64,000 bases of DNA from Solidesulfovibrio magneticus RS-1. Its GTDB lineage: Bacteria > Desulfobacterota > Desulfovibrionia > Desulfovibrionales > Desulfovibrionaceae. Shown here one piece after another: positions 16,274-24,316 of this stretch. The position numbers and the translations under genes are program-made. The first letter of the stretch is position 1, and each line of letters opens with the position of its first letter. The stretch lies in contig NC_012796.1 in NCBI RefSeq assembly GCF_000010665.1, forward strand, positions 1,951,501 to 2,015,500. Reading direction: 5' to 3'. The notes under the pieces were generated by a model. The model saw only the letters and a program-made list of their open reading frames with translations, had not been told where the DNA came from and searched no databases.

Positions 16274-17446
16274 GTGGTTCTCTCCGGCAAACCTGTTTTT
16301 ACGGCCGTGGCCGCCCTGGCCCTGGTCGCTACGCTTGCCGTGCTCGCGGCGCTCCTGTTTGGCCCGTTCCCGTCGCCCCCGGGCGAACGCCAGGCGGCCA
16401 AGCCGCCTAAGCCGGCCGTTGGCCAGCAGGCGGCTCGCAAGAAGCCCGAACCGCCCAAGCCGGCGTCCAAGCCGTCCCCGGCCGCGCCCGAGGCTGCGAC
16501 GCCTCAGGGAGCGCCCCCGGCCCCCACCGACGAACACGACGCCCTGACCCTGGCCCGGGCGCTGTCCCAGGCCCAGGCCCAAGCCAAGGGCACGCCGCCC
16601 CCGGTCCATTTCGAGGAGCACCTGCCGCCCCAGGCCGCCTCGCCCGAAAACGGGAACGGCAATGGCAACGGGAACGGCAATGGTCCTCACGAAGTGCGGG
16701 GCAAAGTCGAGCCGCCGGCCGGCGCGCAACCGCCGCCGCCCGAGCCGGCCGCCCCGCCCGTGGCCCGGGATGAAGGCAAAAATCCGCGCATGGTCGTGGT
16801 CATCGACGACATCGGCGACCATCCCGTCATGGCCAAGAATCTGACCGAACTGCCGTTTTCCGTCACCCTGGCCATCCTGCCCAACCGTCCCCGGACGCGG
16901 TCCGTGGAGGCCATGGCCGCCAGCCAGCACGTCGAAATCATTTTGCATCAGCCCATGCAGCCCGGAACCTACCCACGGGTCAATCCCGGGCCGGGCGCGC
17001 TTTTCACCGACATGGAGCCCGAGCGCGTGAAGGAAATCCTGGCCGACAACCTGAGCCAGGTTCCCCACGTCAAGGGCATCAACAACCACATGGGGTCGGC
17101 TTTCACCAGCGACCCGGCCGGCATGGACGCCGTCATGGCCGTGCTCAAGCAAAAGGGCCTGTTTTTCCTCGACTCCGTCACCTCGGCCGTCAGCGCCGCG
17201 CCCGAAGCGGCGCGCAAGCACGGCGTGCCGTTTTACCGCCGGGCCGTGTTTCTGGACAACGTGCGCAATGTCCGCACGATCCTTGGCCAACTCAAGACCG
17301 CCGAGCGCAACGCGCTCAAAAACGGCCGGGCCATCGCCATCGGCCATCCCTACGGCGAAACCCTGGAAGCCTTGAAAATCTGGGCCAAGGAACGCGACGG
17401 CCGCGTCGACGTGGTGACGCTCACCGAGCTAGGACCTGAATTCTAG
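16274..17446 (+). CDS. Divergent polysaccharide deacetylase (YibQ-like), membrane anchored
   Basis: A 390-aa protein with one TM helix (about 8-30), a long Pro/Ala/Lys linker holding an Asn-Gly repeat (about 125-138), and a C-terminal divergent polysaccharide deacetylase domain (about 170-390). Domain motifs include MVVVIDDIGDH, AILPNRPRT, ILHQPMQP, GINNHMGSAF and AIGHPYGETLEAL. The GTG at 16274 is chosen because GGAGAG lies about 10 bases upstream. The frame stays open ~115 bases further and encodes a Lys-rich stretch (KKRPAKKGAAKPAKGPGKAP) without ATG/GTG/TTG, so the true start could be a rare ATT overlapping ctpA. Substrate unknown; members sit beside envC and ctp. Confidence 0.85.
   Translation: MVLSGKPVFTAVAALALVATLAVLAALLFGPFPSPPGERQAAKPPKPAVGQQAARKKPEPPKPASKPSPAAPEAATPQGAPPAPTDEHDALTLARALSQAQAQAKGTPPPVHFEEHLPPQAASPENGNGNGNGNGNGPHEVRGKVEPPAGAQPPPPEPAAPPVARDEGKNPRMVVVIDDIGDHPVMAKNLTELPFSVTLAILPNRPRTRSVEAMAASQHVEIILHQPMQPGTYPRVNPGPGALFTDMEPERVKEILADNLSQVPHVKGINNHMGSAFTSDPAGMDAVMAVLKQKGLFFLDSVTSAVSAAPEAARKHGVPFYRRAVFLDNVRNVRTILGQLKTAERNALKNGRAIAIGHPYGETLEALKIWAKERDGRVDVVTLTELGPEF
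16649..16684 (+). repeat. Two 18-bp tandem units inside the deacetylase gene
   Basis: AACGGGAACGGCAATGG(C/T) occurs twice head to tail, coding for the (Asn-Gly)n stretch of the linker. The units keep the frame, so copy-number change would only alter linker length by six residues. Confidence 0.85.
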
Positions 17447-17679
17447 TGCCGCGTCCCCGAAAAGCGCCTAGGGCGTTTCGTGGGCAACAGCATACGATGC
17501 CCGTTTTTCATAACCACGACGTTCGTCTTGTTTAAGGGACCCGCACTCCCGCGCGGGCCGGGCCGCAAGATTTTCATGGACGGCCCGGGCCGGCTGGCCG
17601 ATACTGCCGCCCGGGCGTTTCTCCAGCCCGCGCCATCCCCAACCGCCTGCCAAACCTCCGGCTTTCGCCGTCAACGCCC

Positions 17680-19533
17680 ATGCAATTCAAACCCGTTTTC
17701 TACACCGGCCTGACCCTGGCCGCCCTGGCCCTGGGGCTTTTCACCACCCGTCTGGAGCCGGCCCGGCGGGTGGACGCCTGGTCGTCGGATCTGTGGCATG
17801 TCCTGGCCGGCAAGCGCTACGAACCGCAGCACGTGGCCGTGGCCCTTTTGGACGACGAGGCCCTGGCCGCCGAACCTGACCGGCCGCTGGTTTTCTGGGG
17901 ACCGCTGTACGCCAAGATCCTGGCGAGGCTTCGCGAGGTCGGGGCCGTGGCCGTGGGCATGGACATCCAGCCGGCGCTGAGTCCCGTCACCTGGATGGAC
18001 ATCATCGGGGCCGACGCCAGCCGCGATTTCGACCGCGACTTCATGCTGGAGCTGGCCAAGGGCAAGGTCGTCCTGGCCGCCAGCGTGTCCACCGAATCGG
18101 GCGAACCGTCGTTTAGCCTGCCGGCTACGGACTATCTGCTGGCCTTGCCCCGTCACGAGGCCGACCTCGGGCTGACCAACGTGCCGCTGGACCGTGACGG
18201 CGTGGTGCGCCGCTTCGCCCCGGCCTTGTACAGCGAGGGCGAGCCACGCCTGTCCTTTGCCGCCGCCTTGGCCAAAAAAGGCGCACCAGGTATTTCTGGC
18301 GCGCCGGGGCTGGCCGGCCTGGATGACCGGACCGCCTTGCAGCCGCGCCCCATCGCCTACGCCGGCCCCCCCGGCACCTTTGCCCATGTCAGCTTCGCCC
18401 GGCTGCTGGCCCCGGACGCCCTAAGCGACCCCAAGGTCCAGGCCCTGGCCGGCAAGATCGTCATTCTGGGCATCGACATCCACGGCGCCCACGACCGGCT
18501 GGCCTCGCCGTACTCCCTGCCGCTTTTCGGCGCGCCCAAGGAGTTCATGCCCGGCCCCGAGATCCACGCCAACATCATCGAGGCCATGCTGACCGGCCGC
18601 ACCCTGACGACCGTCGGCCTCGGCGCCGCGGCCGGGGCCTGGCTGCCGTTTCTGGGCCTGTGTTCCCTGGCCTGTTCGCGGCTTGGGCCGGGGCGTTCGG
18701 CCCTGGCCGCGTTGGGTCTTGGGTTGGGAGCTTTTGGCCTGGGCTATGGCCTGTTTCTGGCAGGGCGGCTTCTGCCCCTGGCCGGCCTGGACGTCGGGCT
18801 GGTGGCGGTCTGGGCTGGGGCCAACGCCGTGCGCCTCACTCGCGGCGAGCGGGAAAAAGCCCACATCCGCCACGCTTTTGGCAAGTACGTGTCCGACGCG
18901 GCCATTACCGCCATCCTGGCCAGCGGCAAACCGCCCGCGCCGGGCGGCTCCCTGGCCACGGTCACCGTGCTGTTCTCGGATATCCGCGATTTCACGACAT
19001 TAAGTGAAAAACTCTCGGCCGAGGAAGTGGTGGAGCTGTTAAACGCCTACTTCACCCGGGTCTGCGACATCATCTTGGCCCATGGCGGCATGATCGATAA
19101 ATTCGTCGGCGACGCGGTCATGGCTGTGTTCGGCGCGCCCCTGGCTGATCCGAAACATGCGCGCCAAGCCCTTGCCTCGGCGCTCGGCATGATTACTGCT
19201 TCCCATGACTTCGAGACCTGGATGCGCGAGCGTTTCCCCAAGCTGGGGGATTGGCGCTTTCGCATTGGCGTGGGGCTGCACAGCGGCCCGGCCGTTGTCG
19301 GCAACATCGGTTCCCGGCAGAGGCTCGATTTCACGGCCATCGGCGACACGGTCAACACAGCCTCGCGCCTGGAAGGCGTGACCAAGACCATGGGCTGCCC
19401 CATCGTGGCCAGCCGCATGACCGTGACAATGGCCGGGCCGGGCGTCGCCACCGGCCGCGAGGAAATGGCCCGGGTCAAGGGCAAGAGCGAACCCGTGCCG
19501 GTCCTGGAAATCCTGGGACTGGCCGATACATAG
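17680..19533 (+). CDS. CHASE2-domain class III adenylate/guanylate cyclase
   Basis: A 617-aa membrane signalling protein. An N-terminal TM helix (about 5-22) leads into a periplasmic CHASE2 sensor (about 30-310, with VAVALLDDEAL, GADASRDFDRDF and KIVILGIDIHG). Two to three TM helices follow (about 310-385), then a cytosolic class III cyclase domain (about 395-610). Cyclase motifs are VLFSDIRDFTTLSEKLS (metal Asp) and IDKFVGDAVMAVFGAPL (second metal Asp), and DFTAIGDTVNTASRLE near the C-terminus. The product would be cAMP (or cGMP). The FecR-like secreted protein gene follows 13 bases later, a pairing seen with other CHASE2 cyclases, and may feed the periplasmic sensor. Confidence 0.92.
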   Translation: MQFKPVFYTGLTLAALALGLFTTRLEPARRVDAWSSDLWHVLAGKRYEPQHVAVALLDDEALAAEPDRPLVFWGPLYAKILARLREVGAVAVGMDIQPALSPVTWMDIIGADASRDFDRDFMLELAKGKVVLAASVSTESGEPSFSLPATDYLLALPRHEADLGLTNVPLDRDGVVRRFAPALYSEGEPRLSFAAALAKKGAPGISGAPGLAGLDDRTALQPRPIAYAGPPGTFAHVSFARLLAPDALSDPKVQALAGKIVILGIDIHGAHDRLASPYSLPLFGAPKEFMPGPEIHANIIEAMLTGRTLTTVGLGAAAGAWLPFLGLCSLACSRLGPGRSALAALGLGLGAFGLGYGLFLAGRLLPLAGLDVGLVAVWAGANAVRLTRGEREKAHIRHAFGKYVSDAAITAILASGKPPAPGGSLATVTVLFSDIRDFTTLSEKLSAEEVVELLNAYFTRVCDIILAHGGMIDKFVGDAVMAVFGAPLADPKHARQALASALGMITASHDFETWMRERFPKLGDWRFRIGVGLHSGPAVVGNIGSRQRLDFTAIGDTVNTASRLEGVTKTMGCPIVASRMTVTMAGPGVATGREEMARVKGKSEPVPVLEILGLADT

Positions 19534-19546
19534 AAAAGGAGTTCCC

Positions 19547-20206
19547 ATGCGTCGCGCCGTCGCGCTTTTCTTGTTTGTGATCCTGGCCGTGGGCCTGTCC
19601 GGCGGTTATGCCCTGGCCGAAGCGCCGCGTCTGGTCTGTCTGGTCGCGGCCGTGTCCGGCCAGGCCAGCCTGTCCCCGGCTGACGGTCCGAAAAAGCCCT
19701 TGGAACTCTTTACCCGCCTGCGCGAGGGCGAACGCCTGGAGCTGGCTCGGGGAGCCGAGGTACAGCTGGCCTTCTTGCAGCTCGGCCAGCGCGAAACCTG
19801 GACCGGGCCGGCCACGGTGCTCATCGCCGCCGCCGGCGGCCAAAGCCCCAACGCGTCCACGCCGCCGGTGGTGGACAAGCTGCCGGGGAAGCCCAAGCCG
19901 GCCACGGGTGAAGCCTCGTCAATTTTAAGCCAGGCCGGCGAGCAGGCCACGGCCCAGGTCAAGACCCGGGAGGTCACCCTGCCCGAGGACAAGCCCCTTT
20001 CCGACGAGGAACGGGCGCAGCTGGCCGATTTCGAGGGCCAAGTGGCCGAGATGCGAAAGACCGCCGCTCCCGGCGACGTGACCCCGGACATCGCGCTTTT
20101 GGAAGAACTTACCCGCCTGGGCCAGCGTCGCAAGGCCCTGGAGGAAGTGCGCCGGCTGCGCGAGGCCTATCCGGATAACGCCGCTCTGGCCGCCTTCGAG
20201 GAATAA
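19547..20206 (+). CDS. Secreted FecR-like protein paired with the CHASE2 cyclase
   Basis: A 219-aa exported protein with a signal peptide (about 1-24, GYALAEA). Residues about 30-95 (VAAVSGQASLSPA, FTRLREGERLELARGAEVQLAFL) resemble the beta-rich FecR periplasmic domain. The C-terminal part (about 150-219) is helical and charged, TPR-like near the end (LLEELTRLGQRRKALEEVRRLREAYP). AAAAGGAG lies before the ATG. It follows the cyclase by 13 bases and precedes a terminator, so they form a two-gene operon. A role as periplasmic partner of the CHASE2 sensor is inferred from position. Confidence 0.7.
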   Translation: MRRAVALFLFVILAVGLSGGYALAEAPRLVCLVAAVSGQASLSPADGPKKPLELFTRLREGERLELARGAEVQLAFLQLGQRETWTGPATVLIAAAGGQSPNASTPPVVDKLPGKPKPATGEASSILSQAGEQATAQVKTREVTLPEDKPLSDEERAQLADFEGQVAEMRKTAAPGDVTPDIALLEELTRLGQRRKALEEVRRLREAYPDNAALAAFEE

Positions 20207-20313
20207 GCGCTCCGGCGGCCGGGACACGGGCAGAGCGTGTTGCCCCTTCCCGCCGGTCGCCGCCAGGTTTTCTTGCTTCACGAGGCGGCCGCTACCGCCC
20301 CACCCAACGCAAA

Positions 20314-20352
20314 CGGCCGGCCCGGGAACCTCCGACAGGTTTCCGGGCCGGC
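20314..20352. terminator. Bidirectional terminator between the cyclase operon and mop
   Basis: A 17-bp stem (GGCCGGCCCGGGAACCT against AGGTTTCCGGGCCGGCC, one G-T pair, loop CCGAC) lies between convergent genes and is followed by GCGTTTTG on the plus strand. Confidence 0.8.
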
Positions 20353-20378
20353 CGCGTTTTGCGGTCGGAATGCGCCGG

Positions 20379-20588
20379 CTATTCCTTGACCGGCACCACG
20401 TGGATGGCCTTGACCACAAGCAGCACGGCATCGCCCGGGGCCAGGGCCAAGTCTTCCACGGATTCGGTGGTCAGCACCGACGCCATGGCGTGGGGCACGT
20501 CCACGCTGAAGTTGACCTGGGTCATGACGTCACCCTTTTTCACGGAAGTCACCTTAGCCGGAATCTGGTTTCTGGCTCCGTAGCGCAT
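20379..20588 (-). CDS. mop: Molbindin (Mop/TOBE domain), molybdate/tungstate storage
   Basis: A 69-aa single Mop (TOBE) domain that binds molybdate or tungstate oxyanions in a hexamer. Visible family motifs are ARNQIPAKVTSVKKGDVMTQV near the start and SVLTTESVEDLALAPGDAV in the second half. It has no DNA-binding or ATPase part, so it serves as a cytosolic oxyanion buffer. AAGGAG precedes the ATG. No mod transporter is adjacent. Such a store fits a bacterium that uses Mo/W formate dehydrogenases. Confidence 0.93.
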   Translation of the reverse strand: MRYGARNQIPAKVTSVKKGDVMTQVNFSVDVPHAMASVLTTESVEDLALAPGDAVLLVVKAIHVVPVKE

Positions 20589-20897
20589 GGTCGTCTCCTT
20601 GGCGTTAGAGATTTGTGGACGTGAAATATGTTGTGTTGTGAAAGGATCCTGTTTGTTGTTAAAAATTTTCTGATGTCATTTGCAGGGTGTTGTTGGCTTG
20701 TGCTGCAATTTCTGAAAACACGTAGTCATTATTAAAATAAAGCATAAGCGATGATTGTTCTTGAGAAAGTATGCGCCAGTCTCAGGGGTTGGCACGAATG
20801 TCGCGTCCCTTAGAAAAGCGATGGTATTTCAACGAAAAAACAATGGTTTTAGTCTGTTGTCTGCGAAATGTCTTCTGTGCTTTTCGTGGACGCGACA
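20589..20897. other. 309-bp AT-rich gene-free gap
   Basis: It holds the upstream region of mop and the region after the diguanylate cyclase stop. It is visibly AT-rich, and I see no convincing gene, RNA or intrinsic terminator. A TTGGCACG-N4-TCGC string at 20789 is discussed under rejected items. Confidence 0.6.
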
Positions 20898-22101
20898 CTA
20901 GACGCAAACCATGTTGCGGCCCTGGGCTTTGGCTTTGTAGAGAGCGGCGTCGGTTTGCTGGAGCAAAATGTCGGCAGACCTCGTGGCTTTCGTCGTGCTT
21001 GCAATTCCGAACGATGACGTTATCCGAAATTGTTCCGATATATTCGGGCCATCGAAGAGCAGATTGGCGATTTCCTGGCGCAATCGTTCAGCGATGTCAC
21101 AAGCGTGGTTGGCATCTGTGTCGGGCAGGATGACGAGAAATTCCTCGCCGCCGAAACGGAACAACTCGTCGTAGCGCCGCAGGCTCGACTTTACCTGACT
21201 CCCCACCTGAGCAAGGACTCGGTCGCCGATGACGTGCCCGTAGGTGTCGTTGATGGCCTTGAAGTGATCCAGGTCGAACAGGATCAGGGAAAAGGTTTCG
21301 CCGGAACTGCTGCACCGGGAGACGTGGTGATGCAGTCGCGACTGCATATGGCTTCTGTTGTATGCACCGGTTAGAACGTCGATCTTCGAGCGCTCGATGA
21401 TTTCCTGGGTGGCCTGGGAAAGCCTGGACTGGGCATCCATGAAATCGAGGAGGGGAAAGCAGAGGATGAGCGCGTCCAGGCAAAGCATGTTGCCAAAAAG
21501 AACGATGGCGGTCAGCTCGGGGCCAATGGCGTCAAGGGCCGAGCCCGGGGAAAGCCAGCCGGCGCACAGGATGGCGGCCCGGATAAAGAGCGTTGACGCC
21601 AGCAGCAGGCAAAAGCCGTGCATCGACCAGACTACGGCGTTGTGCGGGCGGGTTTTTCGTATGATTTGCAGCGCAGCGTACAGATACAGCGCGCCGTTTA
21701 TGGCCGAGGTGTAGATGCCCGGTAAGTGCTTGTCGTGCATAGTCAGGGCCAACACCCCAAAGGAAAACGCGAAAATCGAGGCAACGGTCAGGCTAAAGCG
21801 CAGTGTGGGCGGCTGGCGGGCCAGTGAAAAGACCGACAGGGCAATGAAGATAGGCAGTGAAAAGATGCACAGGTTGGCTATAGGCAGCGAGACAAGGTTG
21901 ATGCCTGTCATGAAACGCAACAGGAAAAGAGCCCAGCCCAGGGAAAATGCGAAACAACCGAAAGCCAGAATCGAAAGATAGTTGTGGCGTCTGATCTTGT
22001 GCAGAACCAGCAGGAATAAACCTTTGATGAAAAAGCTGGCGACTGCCAGACTGATGACGGTCCTTGATTGGAAAAAAAAGCAAGATTTCGTTTATATTCA
22101 T
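20898..22101 (-). CDS. Diguanylate cyclase, multi-TM + GGDEF; start separated by a poly-T frameshift
   Basis: A c-di-GMP synthase with an N-terminal membrane region of about seven to eight helices and a C-terminal GGDEF domain (DVLTGAYNRSHMQSRL, LFDLDHFKAINDTYGH, catalytic RFGGEEFLVILP). The uninterrupted frame from a standard start runs only from a TTG at 21920 (340 aa), which would begin inside a TM helix. The frame is open to 22094 and codes for more TM sequence. The likely real start, ATG at 22101 (MNINEILLFF), is in a different frame joined through a run of eight T on the coding strand (22072-22079); with seven T the protein would be continuous, ~400 aa. Sequencing error, mutation or slippage are all possible. 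The region is less GC-rich than its neighbours. Confidence 0.8.
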
Positions 22102-22192
22102 AGTTTTACCCAGGTCTACCGCCGCCTGCTGCTGCCTCACGTGAAGCATACTGGAAAAAGATACGTTTTGGAAACGGCCTGCCTGGGCTCCC

Positions 22193-24136
22193 TCAAGGTC
22201 CGGGTTTACGCCCCTGGCCGCGTTTGTCTCCAGTCGCTGCGCGGCGCGTGTCGGGCTTGCCGGACCTGGTGTCCGGCCGTCCGCGCCTGCCGTCCGCCTT
22301 GCCCTGGCGGAGCGGCGGCGCGTCGCGGCGAGGAGGTGCGGGTGCGCCCGGCGCGCGGCGGTCCGGCCGCCGGTCGGGCTGGCCCTTGCTCTGGCCGGCC
22401 AGCCGCTTTTCGCGCTCGCCGCCGAGCACGGCGTGCTGCCGCAGGCGCTCGGCATCGGCGTCGGCGATAAAAAGCGGCTGCCCGCCCAGGTCCGTGCCGG
22501 CGAAATACATGGCCGCCGCCGCCGTGCCGGGCAGCGGGATGAAGCACTGCACCTGATTGGGCCGCCAGCCCTTGCCGGCGAACCACTCGGCCATGCGCCG
22601 CATGTCCTCCAGGGTGCATCCCGGAAAGGCGCTCATGAGGTAGGGCACCACGTATTGCTCCTTGCCGGCCCGGCCGGATTCCCGCTCGAAGACTTTCAGG
22701 AACCGCTCGAACACGGCAAAGGGCGGCTTGCGCATGAGCTTGAGCACCCGGTCGCTCTGGTGCTCCGGGGCCACCTTGGCCTGGCCGCCGGTAAAGCGCC
22801 GCACCATGCGCCCCAGGGCGTCCTCGTCAGCCAGGGCCAGATCCATGCGCCAGCCGCTGGCCACCCGCACATGGCGCACGCCAGGGACTTCCGCCACCGC
22901 TTCGAGCAGGTCGACGAACGCGCCCTGGTCCACGGAAAAATGCTTGCAGATGGTCGGCGTCAGGCAGCTTGGCCGCTGGCAGGATGTCATGTCCCCCCGG
23001 CAGCGCCCGCCCCACATATTGGCCGAGGGGCCGCCCACGTCGCTCACCGACCCGTCAAAGCCCGGCGCGTCCACCAGCCGGGCCGCTTCGCGCAGGACCG
23101 ATCCGGCGCTTCGGGAGCGGATGGCCCGCCCCTGGTGCAGGGCCAGGGTGCAAAAGGAGCAGCCGCCGGCACAGCCCCGGTGGATGTTGAGGCTGCCGCG
23201 AATCATGTCCGCCGCCGGGATGGGCAGCTTGTAGGAGGGATGCGGCTGGCGTGAGTAGGGCAGGGCGTAGAGGGCGTCGAGAGTCTTGCCGGAAAGCCCC
23301 GCCCCTGGCGGGGTGAGCACGGTCAGCCGGTCGCCGCTTGGCTGCACGGCAAGCTGCTTGTTCTGGTGGACGTGGCGCTCCAGGGCCAAGGTCGCCTCGA
23401 TGAGCCGCTTGGGATCGGCGACAATGGCCTCATGGGCCGGCAAGGTCAGGACGTCGGCCTGCGGGAACCGCTGGGGCAGCTCCTCGGGCTTGAGGGAAAA
23501 GGCCGCGCCGGGAAGTCCGGCCAGGATGTCGGCCAGTAAGCCCCCTTCGTCCTCCAGCCGGTCCAGTCCCTCGGCCAGGGCCAGGATGCCGGTCTCGGCC
23601 ATGCCGTAGAGCACCAGGCTGGCCTTGGCGTCGTAAAGGACCGAGCGGCGCAGGGCGTTGGACCAGAAATCGAAGTGGGACACCCGCCGTAGCGACGCCT
23701 CGATGCCGCCCAGGGCCACGGGCAACCCCGGGAAAGCCCGGCGCACGAGGTTGGCGTAGACGATGGCCGCCCGATTGGGGCGCGCGCCGGCCTTGCCGCC
23801 CGGGGTGTAGGCGTCGTCGGAGCGTTTTTTGCGAAAGGCGGTGTAGTGGGCCAGCATGGAATCCAGCGACCCGGCCGTGACGCCGGCAAACAGTCGTGGC
23901 CGGCCCATGGCGGCCACGTCCGCCGCGTCGCCTTCCCAGCGTGGCTGGGCCACCAGGCCGGTCTTGTAGCCGTGGGCCACCAGCCACCGGCCAAGCAGCG
24001 GCGCGCCAAAGGACGGATGGTCCACGTAGGCGTCGCCGGTAACGAGCAGGACATCCAGGCAGTCCCAGCCGAGAGCGTCCATCTCGGCCCGGGTCATGGG
24101 CAAAAAATCGGGTTGCGTCAGGGGCGTGCGTGCCAT
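22193..24136 (-). CDS. ygiQ: YgiQ-family radical SAM protein
   Basis: A 647-aa radical-SAM enzyme of the UPF0313/YgiQ family; the reaction is not known. The N-terminal domain has the family block PMTRAEMDALGWD followed by VTGDAYVDHPSFG (B12-binding-like fold) and ALGGIEASLRR. The [4Fe-4S] motif CAGGCSFC lies near residue 330, preceded by GSLNIHRG. The C-terminal domain has FAGKGWRPNQVQCFIPLPGT. The last ~75 residues are a basic, Arg/Gly/Pro-rich tail that could bind nucleic acid. The ATG at 24136 is chosen by alignment to the family start, which lies ~20 residues before the PMTR block. It is divergent from the GltB-like gene. Confidence 0.92.
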   Translation of the reverse strand: MARTPLTQPDFLPMTRAEMDALGWDCLDVLLVTGDAYVDHPSFGAPLLGRWLVAHGYKTGLVAQPRWEGDAADVAAMGRPRLFAGVTAGSLDSMLAHYTAFRKKRSDDAYTPGGKAGARPNRAAIVYANLVRRAFPGLPVALGGIEASLRRVSHFDFWSNALRRSVLYDAKASLVLYGMAETGILALAEGLDRLEDEGGLLADILAGLPGAAFSLKPEELPQRFPQADVLTLPAHEAIVADPKRLIEATLALERHVHQNKQLAVQPSGDRLTVLTPPGAGLSGKTLDALYALPYSRQPHPSYKLPIPAADMIRGSLNIHRGCAGGCSFCTLALHQGRAIRSRSAGSVLREAARLVDAPGFDGSVSDVGGPSANMWGGRCRGDMTSCQRPSCLTPTICKHFSVDQGAFVDLLEAVAEVPGVRHVRVASGWRMDLALADEDALGRMVRRFTGGQAKVAPEHQSDRVLKLMRKPPFAVFERFLKVFERESGRAGKEQYVVPYLMSAFPGCTLEDMRRMAEWFAGKGWRPNQVQCFIPLPGTAAAAMYFAGTDLGGQPLFIADADAERLRQHAVLGGEREKRLAGQSKGQPDRRPDRRAPGAPAPPRRDAPPLRQGKADGRRGRPDTRSGKPDTRRAATGDKRGQGRKPGP

Positions 24137-24316
24137 GGTCGCAGTATGGCCGCTTGGGGGCGACAGGTAAAGCGCGGTTTCGCGGCCGGCCGGGAGTCTC
24201 CCGGGATTCCCGGGAAGCCCTCCCGGGCATTCGGGAGATCGGCCCATGGACACCCGACCGGCTGTCCTGTGTATTACGGCGGTTTTGTTCCACTCTACGA
24301 TCCGCCAGGAGAGACC

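Noticed and set aside
20789-20806. TTGGCACG-N4-TCGC resembling a sigma-54 promoter on the plus strand
   Set aside because: No plus-strand gene follows; it would point into the 3' end of the diguanylate cyclase, and the -12 element is imperfect.
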